A stretch of 31,980 nucleotides of DNA, taken from positions 1-31,980 of IMG/VR virus record IMGVR_UViG_3300046722_000051; one strand, 5' to 3'. The DNA comes from a virus. The translations under genes and the position numbers were made by a program. The notes beneath the pieces were generated by a model. It saw nothing but the letters and a program-made list of their open reading frames with translations, searched no databases and was not told the origin of the DNA. Within the stretch, counting starts at the first letter, position 1, and every line of letters begins with the position of its first letter. Positions 13,554-21,655 of this stretch are shown one piece after another.

Positions 13554-13960
13554 CAAACCTCCTGATCCTCACCCTGCAACTGATCCACACAAACATATTC
13601 CCCATCGGCTGCAAGTATGGTGATGGCGGAACACCCGCGGCTTATTGCTGGAATGTGGAATTGACCTACACCATACCAACCAATCTCACGCCCTCGGTCT
13701 GGGTTGTGGAATCCACCGACACACCTGAAGGTGTCACAATCATTGAAGAGCCACCCTGGGGCACGCTCTACATTGGCCAGCCGTGGCAGGAGATAAACAC
13801 ATCAACGAACGTGACCTTCTGGCAATATCCAAACCTTGACCTTGGCCATTTCACGAACACATGGACAGGCACGGTCCAAACCAATCGCATCCGGTTCCCG
13901 GTGCCGGATGGGTATGCCGATGGCAAGGGCTATTATTACCGGATGAAACGAGTTAGGTGA
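13550..13960 (+). CDS. Hypothetical beta-rich protein with hydrophobic N-terminus
   Basis: This is a 136-residue protein. Residues 1-17 are hydrophobic (MTNLLILTLQLIHTNIF) and could be a weak export signal or N-terminal anchor, though basic residues are missing before the hydrophobic stretch. The rest is beta-rich with an aromatic- and Thr-rich composition (PPWGTLYIGQPWQEIN) reminiscent of fibronectin-like folds. Start overlaps the previous stop (ATGA). It lies just before the terminase genes. Function unknown. Confidence 0.5.
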   Translation: MTNLLILTLQLIHTNIFPIGCKYGDGGTPAAYCWNVELTYTIPTNLTPSVWVVESTDTPEGVTIIEEPPWGTLYIGQPWQEINTSTNVTFWQYPNLDLGHFTNTWTGTVQTNRIRFPVPDGYADGKGYYYRMKRVR

Positions 13961-13961
13961 T

Positions 13962-14432
13962 GTGGGTAAGCATGATTCCAAGAACACACGCCCAGGCAAG
14001 CTCACTGGTATCAAACCCACCGCTGCCGAACATGAGAGGCGTGTGCAGATCGTGTGTGACTTGATCGGTCAAGGCAGAAAGAAACATGAGATAATCCATG
14101 AACTCTGCACCGAGTTTGGCGTTCATTGGCGCACATCAGAAAATTACCTTGTTCGCGCCAGAGAAGTGATTATCAAGGCCATGGGCCGGAGCAAGCCAGA
14201 ACTGAGAGCCGAGGCCGTCCTGTTCAATGAGCAGATCATTAGAAGCCCAGATACCAGCACTAAAGAGAAACAGGACAGTTCCAAACAACTCTGCGAACTG
14301 CTCGGCCTCTACGCCCCGCGCACAGTTGAGGTTGATGCTACGGTATCAAGCGAGATCACCGTCATCCATTCACCGATTGATGTTGAGGAAGTGATTGAGC
14401 CGATTGCGATAACGAACGGGAATGGCCACTAA
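13962..14432 (+). CDS. Terminase small subunit (DNA recognition)
   Basis: This is a 156-residue protein starting at GTG, with AGG about five bases upstream. A helix-turn-helix lies at residues about 24-70 (RRVQIVCDLIGQGRKKHEIIHELCTEFGVHWRTSENYLVRARE), typical of small terminase DNA-binding domains. A helical oligomerisation region follows, ending in an acidic, hydrophobic tail. Position immediately upstream of, and overlapping by 11 bases, the large terminase supports the call. It would bind the packaging site and load the motor. The recognition site cannot be placed from this window. Confidence 0.78.
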   Translation: MGKHDSKNTRPGKLTGIKPTAAEHERRVQIVCDLIGQGRKKHEIIHELCTEFGVHWRTSENYLVRAREVIIKAMGRSKPELRAEAVLFNEQIIRSPDTSTKEKQDSSKQLCELLGLYAPRTVEVDATVSSEITVIHSPIDVEEVIEPIAITNGNGH

Positions 14433-15741
14433 ACATTTCTACCTGCCCGACTTCCGCGGTGGTCCGCGCGACCTGCTCACATCGCATGAGCATGAGGTGA
14501 TCTGTGTTGGGCCAAGCGACACCGGCAAGACCTGGGCTGCTTGCGTCAAATCGTTCATGCTCTGCACGGACAAGAAACGGCCTGGAGTCAAAGGCGCGAT
14601 GATGCGCAAGACATTCCACAGCATCTTCGATTCTGTTGTCCGCACATTCGACAAGATCACAGCCGGAATGCCGATACGCCGTTACGGTGGCCAGCTTTAT
14701 CGTGATCGTTACGTGTTCCCGAACAAGAGCGAGATCGTCTGCATCGGTCTGGACAAGCCCGACAAGCTGCTATCGAGCGAATGGGATTTCATTCAGGTAT
14801 GCCAAACTGAGGAACTGCTCGAAGCAGACTGGGAAATGATCGCCTCACGTTGTACCGGGCGCGGCGCTGTCGTGGCATTCCCGCAGATCTTCGGTGACTG
14901 CAACCCAGGCTCAAGCCGACACTGGATCAGGCAACGGGCTGAGAAGGGCGCGCTGCGGCTTATCAACGCTTATCACAAAGACAACCTGGCACTGTATGAC
15001 AAGGCTGGGAACATCACCGAGGAAGGCAAGCGCCGGATTGGGTTTCTAGAATCAACGCTGACAGGACTGCGCCGACAACGATTGCTCCTGGGCAAATGGG
15101 CTACGGCCGAGGGTGCAGTGTTTGACACATTTGATCCTGAGAATGTGCATGTGTGTGTCAGGTCCGAGTCTGAGATGAAAACCTGGCACCTGTGCATGGA
15201 CGAAGGTTTCACAAACCCAGCCGTGATACTGCTCTGCGGTGATGACAGCGACGGCCGGCGCCATGTGTTCCGCGAGTATTACCAGCGTGGCGCACTCCAG
15301 GCTGATGTGATCCAGGCAGCGGTGAAACTGTTCAAGGATTTCCAATGCTACATGATCGCAGTGGACGCGGCCGCAGCTGGTCTGATTGCTGGCTTGAACG
15401 GGTGTGGAGTCAATGCGGTTGGTGGAAAGGGCCGGATCATTGATGGAATCTATGCGCTGCAGAACCGGCTTCTGGTCTGTCGTGATGGCAGGCCCAGGCT
15501 TACCATTGATCCGAGCTGCAAAGAGACGATCAATGAGTTTGAGAGTCATGTATGGCAACCTGACAAGCCCAAGGATGTGCCGATAGATCGGGACAATCAC
15601 AGCATCGCAGCCCTGCGCTATCTTGAAGATGTGCTGGCTGTGCCCACGGGCGCTGTGGACTCAGCAGACAACCTTTACACAGGCGAAAGCGAGTTTGCTG
15701 GTGAAGAGATCGAGTTTGGTCAACGATTGGAGCTGAGATGA
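14422..15741 (+). CDS. Terminase large subunit (packaging ATPase/nuclease)
   Basis: This is a 439-residue protein. Walker A is GPSDTGKT (residues 30-37); a Walker-B-like segment with QTEE lies at 128-131; FGDCNPG at 157-163 is a coupling-motif-type segment. The nuclease half includes CMDEGFTNPAVILL and VDAAAAGL and ends with DNHSIAALRYLED. In most large terminases the last motif reads DHxxDAxRY, but here Ala396 replaces the conserved Asp. The length and order otherwise fit a Terminase_6-type motor. It is directly followed by two tiny ORFs and the portal gene. The ATPase call is firm; nuclease competence is open. Confidence 0.9.
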   Translation: MATKHFYLPDFRGGPRDLLTSHEHEVICVGPSDTGKTWAACVKSFMLCTDKKRPGVKGAMMRKTFHSIFDSVVRTFDKITAGMPIRRYGGQLYRDRYVFPNKSEIVCIGLDKPDKLLSSEWDFIQVCQTEELLEADWEMIASRCTGRGAVVAFPQIFGDCNPGSSRHWIRQRAEKGALRLINAYHKDNLALYDKAGNITEEGKRRIGFLESTLTGLRRQRLLLGKWATAEGAVFDTFDPENVHVCVRSESEMKTWHLCMDEGFTNPAVILLCGDDSDGRRHVFREYYQRGALQADVIQAAVKLFKDFQCYMIAVDAAAAGLIAGLNGCGVNAVGGKGRIIDGIYALQNRLLVCRDGRPRLTIDPSCKETINEFESHVWQPDKPKDVPIDRDNHSIAALRYLEDVLAVPTGAVDSADNLYTGESEFAGEEIEFGQRLELR

Positions 15742-15848
15742 TAGAAGAGAAACCGATAATAAACACTGTTGACATCGGACAGGACAGGCTTCTGGATGTA
15801 GCTAATATTATCGCGCTAGCCAGACGCGACCTAAAGAAACCCAAATGA
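15738..15848 (+). CDS. Tiny ORF between terminase and portal
   Basis: This frame encodes 36 residues (beginning MIEEKPIINTVDIGQ, then LLDVANIIALARRDLKKPK). It overlaps the terminase stop by four bases and the next start by four bases (ATGA), which is the coupling style of the whole operon. The sequence is a single amphipathic helix with a basic tail. Function unknown; real translation is likely from its double coupling. Confidence 0.5.
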   Translation: MIEEKPIINTVDIGQDRLLDVANIIALARRDLKKPK

Positions 15849-16096
15849 ACCTGCAACTATTAACCCACGAACCCGCACCAACACCCTGGATACCCAATGG
15901 CCGAACCATGGCTGGCCGCAGAGAGATCAAGGCCCAGGTCGAGAGATGGTTTAAGATCGGATTGATCAGGCCAGCCAGGCCAGCGCCACCCATCAGGCGG
16001 GTGTTGGGCAAATACGATCTGAACGGCCTTTGTTGTAAACAAAGTTACACAATCTGCAGCGCACCTATTCCATCCAAAGCCCCGCCTGTGGTATAG
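15845..16096 (+). CDS. Small Pro/Arg-rich protein before the portal gene
   Basis: This is an 83-residue protein rich in Pro and Arg (PTPWIPNGRTMAGRRE, then IRPARPAPPIRRVLG). A helix around residues 26-40 precedes a conserved-looking WFKIG, and the C-terminus has three Cys. It could be a small head-assembly or DNA-binding protein; no family recognised. Coupled to the preceding ORF and separated by nine bases from the portal start. Confidence 0.5.
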   Translation: MNLQLLTHEPAPTPWIPNGRTMAGRREIKAQVERWFKIGLIRPARPAPPIRRVLGKYDLNGLCCKQSYTICSAPIPSKAPPVV

Positions 16097-16105
16097 CCGT
16101 GCCAG

Positions 16106-17797
16106 ATGCGGCTGTTTGGCTATGATCTTCGCAACCCTTTTCTAAGGGCCAGAAGCCCCAATCTTCCCCCGCGCGGCTCTGACCAGCAGTTAGCCGACAT
16201 CCTCCCTCCGTTCGGCACAAACCCGCCTCAAGGCCCAATCCACACCGCCAGTTATGAGATGGGCGATAGGCTCATCCATAACGATCCGCGCGAGCTTTGG
16301 TATCTGGCCCTGCCATCCAAGCTTACACCGCAACAGGTTACGAACATCCTGCGCGCGGCCCTGGGTGGCGACGTCTGGCAGCAATGGCAGCTCCTGAGCC
16401 TGATGATGGACACATGGCCAATGCTCAGGAAGTGTGCGTTTGAGGTGTTGAGTGCAGTATCCACCTCTAAATACATCGTTCGTCCTTATTGCGAACCTGG
16501 AGAAGATCCAACCGATACGGCTCTTGAAAAGGCCGATCTGGTGCAAAGGGCTGTCGCCGGCATGGCCCCTAACCCATTCAATGATGAAACCGGATTCTCC
16601 GGAATGGTATTCGACCTGTGCGATGCGATGCTCAACGGGTTGGCCATGACGGAACTGATGTGGCAGGAGGTCCAGGGCGAGTTGATGCCGCGCGCGAGTG
16701 CCTGGGTGCATCCCCGGCATTTCACATTCGGCAATGATGGAGTGCTGAACATCTTCGACGAGACATACCACAGGCTGAACTTTCAACTGGCTCAGAACCC
16801 CGGCCAGATGCCTGACCCGAACAAGTTCTTATGCGCCCAGTTTAAGAGCCGGAGCGGATCAAGCCTTGGCAACGGCCTGATGCGGCCGCTGGCCTGGTAT
16901 TGGTCTGCCATCGTGTTCAATCGGGAATGGATGCTCGAAGTGGCCCAGAAATACGGGTCCATGTTCCTGGACATGACATACAAACCCGGCACACCACAGG
17001 CCGAGGTGGATAAAATGAACAGTTTCCTGAACAAAGCGGCTATCAGAGGCTGGATGACGCATGTGGAGGGATCGGTCATCAATGTTACTCCTGCTGCCGC
17101 TATGGGGCCGGACAATCCCCAGGTCCACATCATCAAAGCCGCCGATGAAGCCTGCCAACTGCTGTTGCTGGGCCAGACCGCTACGACCAGCCCGACACCG
17201 GGCAAGTTGGGCAATGACCAAAGCCACATGGAGGTCAAGCGCGAGCATATCGAGAGGATTGCTAAATGGATTTCACCGTCAGTGCTCACCAATCAGTTCA
17301 GCCGTGCCATCGTGCGCGTTAATTACTTCGGAACTCAGAACCCATTCGCTGTAGTCACCGAGATACCATCTGTAGACGCCGACTTCACCGAGGCAACAGA
17401 CCCGCTCACAGAAGCGCAGCGCGACCAGATATTCCTTACTGCCGAGGTGCCATTGGGCGAGGAAGAGTTTTACAAGCGGCACAACCTTGCCATGCCTGAG
17501 CCTGATGACCGCGTGATCGTGGGTGGCAAGGTCGGGACCATGGACGAGATCAAGCAGGAAGCTGCTGATGCACTTGCCGCACAACAGCAGCCCAAACTCG
17601 ATGCGAACGGCAAGCCAATGACACAGCCCCAGGACGATCCGTTGCGTAAAGCCGTGGCCAAAGCCAGCACTGAGGATGTGCAGGAGCTGCATCGGCTCAT
17701 TGTGGCCGCCAAACAGGCCAAGCACATGAACGGCGAACTTGAGGCAGTCGAAATCAAGATCAAACAGATTAAGAAAGGCGCTTATGCCAGATCCTGA
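16106..17797 (+). CDS. Portal protein (Mu gp29 / DUF935-type)
   Basis: This is a 563-residue protein. Strong DUF935 features include LMMDTWPMLRKCAFEVLSAVS near residue 100, AMLNGLAMTELMWQ, PRHFTFGNDGVL and FNREWMLEVAQKYGSMFLDM, in the order seen in Mu gp29-type portals. These form the dodecameric channel at the capsid vertex for DNA entry and tail attachment. The C-terminal ~90 residues are Gln/Asp-rich, as in family members. It follows the terminase genes and overlaps the protease-capsid gene by 14 bases, matching the canonical head-gene order. Confidence 0.88.
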   Translation: MRLFGYDLRNPFLRARSPNLPPRGSDQQLADILPPFGTNPPQGPIHTASYEMGDRLIHNDPRELWYLALPSKLTPQQVTNILRAALGGDVWQQWQLLSLMMDTWPMLRKCAFEVLSAVSTSKYIVRPYCEPGEDPTDTALEKADLVQRAVAGMAPNPFNDETGFSGMVFDLCDAMLNGLAMTELMWQEVQGELMPRASAWVHPRHFTFGNDGVLNIFDETYHRLNFQLAQNPGQMPDPNKFLCAQFKSRSGSSLGNGLMRPLAWYWSAIVFNREWMLEVAQKYGSMFLDMTYKPGTPQAEVDKMNSFLNKAAIRGWMTHVEGSVINVTPAAAMGPDNPQVHIIKAADEACQLLLLGQTATTSPTPGKLGNDQSHMEVKREHIERIAKWISPSVLTNQFSRAIVRVNYFGTQNPFAVVTEIPSVDADFTEATDPLTEAQRDQIFLTAEVPLGEEEFYKRHNLAMPEPDDRVIVGGKVGTMDEIKQEAADALAAQQQPKLDANGKPMTQPQDDPLRKAVAKASTEDVQELHRLIVAAKQAKHMNGELEAVEIKIKQIKKGAYARS

Positions 17798-20519
17798 ACC
17801 TATTCAAGCCAAGGGCACCGCACCCGGCGCCAAGAAGGCCAACGCCACGCGCAAGACCGCAGCGGCTGATTCATCCAGCACCGACGCCCACGAGGCCAGC
17901 GCAAAGGCACACGACACCGATGCGCCCGACGATCACAAGGCCGCGGCTGATGCCCACCAGAAGGCTTACGACAAGCACGAAACGGCCTACAAAGCCAACG
18001 CCAAGGCCGGTAATGACGATGCCATGGATCATCACATGGCAGCCATGAGCGGTCACAAGGCCATGGTTGGGGTGCATTCTGATGGGGATGATGACGATGA
18101 TGACGCCAAGGCCAAGGGCGGGGCAACCAATGGCATTGTCCATTGCGAGGGTTCCTCAGCCACATTCGAGGAAACACCCACAGGCGAGCTTCAATGGATG
18201 CCAGGCGGTGTAACCACGGTTACGGCCAATTACGATGGCAAGCCCATCCAATTGACCGTCCAATGCACGCAGGACAGCGCCAGGACCGTCGCTGACTCGT
18301 TCGAGAGGTGTATCAAGGCCAGCCCGCGCCGGCCTCCATACGGCTGCGTGGAGCACAGGGAAGAGGAAGCAGCATTCCATCCCAAAGGCTTTACATGGAA
18401 GGATCAGCCTGAGCCTGGAATCTATTGTTCAGCCGAATGGACCACTCTGGGCCTGCGTAATGTCCGGGGAAAGATTCACACCAGCTTTTCACCCAGTTTC
18501 GCCACAGACGCCGAATACACCAAGGGCAGTCTGCGTGATGGTGTCCTGACATTTCCCGATGGTGTGAAAGGCAGCGAAAGTAATCCTGCCAACATCACCG
18601 GGGTTAGCCATAAGTCGGTTGGTAGCTTAACCAACTGGCCGGCATTCAAGAACATTTTGCCCGTCCGGGCGAAACAGGCCGAACCGCAGCCTGAAACAAC
18701 AAACGCGGGTCAAATCACAGGTCTAAAAATGAGAGTCAAACTACTCAAGGCCCGCGGATCAAACACTGCGGGGACATACCTCGAACTGGAAGATAACGAC
18801 GCCGTTAAGGCTGTCGCTTCAGGCGAGGCCATGCCGGAACATGCGGCTCAGGCTATTGAAGCCAGGGACGCCGAACTAGTCACAATCAAAGCCAAACAAA
18901 CCGAGTCCGACAAGAGCCGGATCGTCGAGGCGATTGACCGCGGCGTGAAGCGCGGCGCATTGCTGCCCAAGGGCACGGATGCCAAGAGCCAGGAAACGAT
19001 CAAGGCCACCCAGTTTGACAGGCTGCTCAAGGGCGCCGATGTCAACCTGCTCATTGAGATGCTGGACAACATGCCGCAGGTCACAAATCCTGAAGGGCTG
19101 ACCGGGCGCCGGATTCAGGCAGAGAATGGGAGTGTTGATAAGCACGTATTCGGCGGTGAACCGACCGCTGCTGAGGTGGTCGAGAAGATCATCAGCGCGT
19201 CAGGTAAGGACAGGATTGGATCAGCAATCGGAGCATGTCACCGCCCGTTATCGCTTCAACAGGGCGGGTCGAGCCTGAGCGATATACAAGCCGCCGCCGC
19301 TGAATCCTTGGATAATGCCAGACTGCTAAAAGCCCATGTGCTCGATGCTTACAACAAGCAGGGCGACTGGGCATTGCGCCAGATGGTTCGCGCCATCAGC
19401 GATGTAACCGACCCCAATACTCAGGTTGGCACGCTGTCCAGCACGCTCGTTCTGATGAGGAACCTTGGCTACCTGAAGAACAAGCTAAACTTCATGCCTT
19501 ACATCAGCACCGACCTGCGGGCCGAACCGGCGAGGTATGGCCAGTCTGTTCTGACTCGTTACATTACGCCGCCCAATGTGCTAACCTACGTGCCCGGCAC
19601 TGGTTACACCTCGGATGCGACTGCGATCAGCAATTACATCGCCAACCTCGGCACGAACAAGGCCAACATTGGAACCTCGGTTTCAGGTGTGGCTGCTGAT
19701 GTGGCCGGAACTCACACACTCAGCGCCCCAAGCACAACGGATGTGCCTGTCATCATCAACAACCATACGGGTGTTGAGATCAGGTTCCCGACGAGCACAA
19801 TCGGAGCAACTGTCCGTAACCTGTTCGCGGAACAGCAGGGCGCACAGATGTATTCACTGGCCGAGTTCATCAACAAGGTATTCCTGGCAACGGTATTCAG
19901 CGCCACCTGGAACGGTATCAGTGCCACGGCGCTTCCGCTGGGCGGTAACACGTTCGGACTGTCTGGTGTGGTGAAGATCAAGAACAAGTTCTCGATCAAC
20001 AAGATGCCTGACACCGGGCGCTTCGCGGTCTTGCACTCGGTCTATCACGACAACATTCTGACTGATGCCAGCCTGCTCACTGCCAAGGCAATCCTGGCCG
20101 TGAATGGTGGCGAGAGCGACTTCGAGACCGGCGAACTTCCGACGTTGTTCGGGATCAAGGTTCTGGAAAGCCAGCTCGCGGCATACAAATCGGCTGGATC
20201 AGTGGCTGCGGCCTTTACCGGGCTGGTGACGCCTACCGATCCGACGACCATTGCTGCTGTTGCTCCTGACGGCATCGGGTTTGCGGGTAACTCAGCCTCG
20301 GCCCTGTTCGTGGCTCGTTTGCCGCAGGATTATACCACGGTCCTTCCCAACATCCCGGCCACAGCAGCAATCGAGATCGTGACCGAACCGGACAGCGGGT
20401 TGTCTCTCCTGTTCACCAAGTACGTGGATCATTCGCTGGCCGAAGTGAAGGCGCGCTGCGCCATCATGTTTGGTTTCGCGCAAGGCGATCCTCGGCAGGG
20501 TTTCGTTCTGACACCATAA
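17784..20519 (+). CDS. Fused prohead protease and major capsid protein
   Basis: This is a 911-residue protein. Residues about 20-125 are low complexity, with repeated His/Asp/Ala units and a DDDDDD run. Residues about 195-300 match the Mu I-type protease family (GIYCSAEWTTLGL, FSPSF, then VGSLTNWPAFKNILPV). From Met316 a short helical scaffold-like region leads to a capsid domain (about 500-911) with NLFAEQQGAQMYSLAEF and RFAVLHSVYHDNILTD, typical of HK97-fold capsid proteins. I chose the ATG at 17784 because an upstream in-frame ATG (17739) lies within the portal gene. An internal ATG at 18729 could make a separate scaffold-capsid product. Self-cleavage is expected but not shown. Confidence 0.75.
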   Translation: MPDPEPIQAKGTAPGAKKANATRKTAAADSSSTDAHEASAKAHDTDAPDDHKAAADAHQKAYDKHETAYKANAKAGNDDAMDHHMAAMSGHKAMVGVHSDGDDDDDDAKAKGGATNGIVHCEGSSATFEETPTGELQWMPGGVTTVTANYDGKPIQLTVQCTQDSARTVADSFERCIKASPRRPPYGCVEHREEEAAFHPKGFTWKDQPEPGIYCSAEWTTLGLRNVRGKIHTSFSPSFATDAEYTKGSLRDGVLTFPDGVKGSESNPANITGVSHKSVGSLTNWPAFKNILPVRAKQAEPQPETTNAGQITGLKMRVKLLKARGSNTAGTYLELEDNDAVKAVASGEAMPEHAAQAIEARDAELVTIKAKQTESDKSRIVEAIDRGVKRGALLPKGTDAKSQETIKATQFDRLLKGADVNLLIEMLDNMPQVTNPEGLTGRRIQAENGSVDKHVFGGEPTAAEVVEKIISASGKDRIGSAIGACHRPLSLQQGGSSLSDIQAAAAESLDNARLLKAHVLDAYNKQGDWALRQMVRAISDVTDPNTQVGTLSSTLVLMRNLGYLKNKLNFMPYISTDLRAEPARYGQSVLTRYITPPNVLTYVPGTGYTSDATAISNYIANLGTNKANIGTSVSGVAADVAGTHTLSAPSTTDVPVIINNHTGVEIRFPTSTIGATVRNLFAEQQGAQMYSLAEFINKVFLATVFSATWNGISATALPLGGNTFGLSGVVKIKNKFSINKMPDTGRFAVLHSVYHDNILTDASLLTAKAILAVNGGESDFETGELPTLFGIKVLESQLAAYKSAGSVAAAFTGLVTPTDPTTIAAVAPDGIGFAGNSASALFVARLPQDYTTVLPNIPATAAIEIVTEPDSGLSLLFTKYVDHSLAEVKARCAIMFGFAQGDPRQGFVLTP
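18729..20519 (+). other. Possible internal translation start of the capsid part
   Basis: An in-frame ATG at 18729 begins MRVKLLKARGSN, with an AGG six to nine bases upstream. It lies exactly where the protease-like region ends. An internal start like lambda Nu3 within C would yield scaffold-capsid independently of the protease. Only the position and weak ribosome-binding site support this. Confidence 0.35.
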
Positions 20520-20555
20520 CCAGTCCCAAACACAATCAACAGAAAGATCAATACA

Positions 20556-21065
20556 ATGAAAAAGAATCTGTTCACAGTTCTCGGGTTGCTTGGGGCTGCC
20601 ACGGGTGTAGCATACCTGCTGGCGTTCCTGTCATCCTCGATGCACGCTCAACCCGCCCCCGGAGGCGGGATCATCGGCACACCATCCACTCTCATTCTGA
20701 GTGGGTCTGGAAACTGGACCAACCGCATTGCGGCGTCCACCTCTGTTACCAACACGGTGAGATACGACACTGGAAACGCCCTAAATGTCTATGTGCAATG
20801 GGCGCTACAGGCCACCACGGTAGGGCCGACCAATTGCACATTGGAAATCCGGCGCAGCGTGGACGGCGTATATGCAAACGCTGAGCTCTGTTGCCTGCTC
20901 ACGAACACGACCAGCGCAACGGCACTGACCACGACATACGTTTACACGAACCTAAACGGGAATGTGACGGTGGGGGGCGCCAAGTATCTGTTCTTCAACA
21001 TCATGAGCAACGCCACGGCTGGCGGGTTCCTGACGAACTATTCCGTTACAGTCAATTCCAAATAA
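20556..21065 (+). CDS. Secreted-looking head-module protein
   Basis: This is a 169-residue protein. The N-terminus is a clear Sec-type signal or membrane anchor: MKKN, hydrophobic FTVLGLLGAATGVAYLLAFL, then a possible cleavage at MHAQ near residue 32. The mature part is Asn/Thr-rich and beta-like (SGNWTNRIAASTSVTNTVRY, LEIRRSVDGVY). It sits immediately after the capsid gene, where a decoration or head-fibre gene would be expected, yet virion components normally lack export signals. Either it is an exported host-surface protein or this phage routes structural proteins through the membrane. Confidence 0.55.
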   Translation: MKKNLFTVLGLLGAATGVAYLLAFLSSSMHAQPAPGGGIIGTPSTLILSGSGNWTNRIAASTSVTNTVRYDTGNALNVYVQWALQATTVGPTNCTLEIRRSVDGVYANAELCCLLTNTTSATALTTTYVYTNLNGNVTVGGAKYLFFNIMSNATAGGFLTNYSVTVNSK

Positions 21066-21079
21066 CTTCTCTCGGGCAC

Positions 21080-21118
21080 GCCGCGCGTTGGGGTTATACG
21101 GGTTCTCCGACGCGCGGC
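21080..21118. terminator. Strong GC hairpin between head genes
   Basis: A perfect nine-base inverted repeat (GCCGCGCGT at 21080-21088, ACGCGCGGC at 21110-21118) with a 21-base loop fills the 62-base gap after the secreted-looking gene. There is no T-run after it. It could be a partial terminator or an mRNA-stabilising or processing structure limiting downstream expression relative to capsid. Confidence 0.55.
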
Positions 21119-21127
21119 TCTTAGACT

Positions 21128-21655
21128 ATGCCAAATCCAGGGCAACCGTGGGTGGTAGTGACAGCCGATAGCATACAGACTTGGCTATCAGCCACGCCTG
21201 TCAACGCGGCTAACGAGACAGACCCATCCGGCCTGAACAGGTTGGAACAGGTCTTGATTGATGTGGTTGAGCGGATCAGGGGCACGATCCTGACCGCCGG
21301 CCGCATCCCATTGAGCCTGACACAAGGTCCGGTATCCCAGGACTCGAAGTTCAATGTCAAGTCTGTGCCACCTGAAGGCAGGCAACACACCAAGGTATTG
21401 ACCGCGGCAAGTGCTGTGGCAGCCATACCTACGCTGTGGGCATTCTGCGAGTCCGATGTATTCAAGCGCCAACTGGATGCGGCTGAGAAGTGGATTACGG
21501 ACGTCCAGGAGGGCGCCTCAGTCACGTTGCCAGTTGATCCTGACCCAGACACAACCCCGAGCGGCACTGAATGGGGAGATTATAGCGGTCAGGAGGTTAA
21601 CGGGGTTGGCGGCTTGATAGACATGAGCACGGACCAGGCGATACCGGCCACATGA
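21128..21655 (+). CDS. Putative gp36-like head-tail adaptor
   Basis: This is a 175-residue protein. N-terminal helices (VVVTADSIQTWLSAT, LEQVLIDVVERIRGTIL) are followed by a helical segment ending FKRQLDAAEKWITDVQEGASVTLP. This matches the layout of Mu gp36 (DUF1320)-type adaptors, in which the final helix precedes xxGxxxLP. The C-terminal ~30 residues are acidic and Gly-rich. It follows the hairpin and overlaps the head-morphogenesis gene by four bases. An HK97 gp6-like connector is the alternative. Confidence 0.5.
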   Translation: MPNPGQPWVVVTADSIQTWLSATPVNAANETDPSGLNRLEQVLIDVVERIRGTILTAGRIPLSLTQGPVSQDSKFNVKSVPPEGRQHTKVLTAASAVAAIPTLWAFCESDVFKRQLDAAEKWITDVQEGASVTLPVDPDPDTTPSGTEWGDYSGQEVNGVGGLIDMSTDQAIPAT

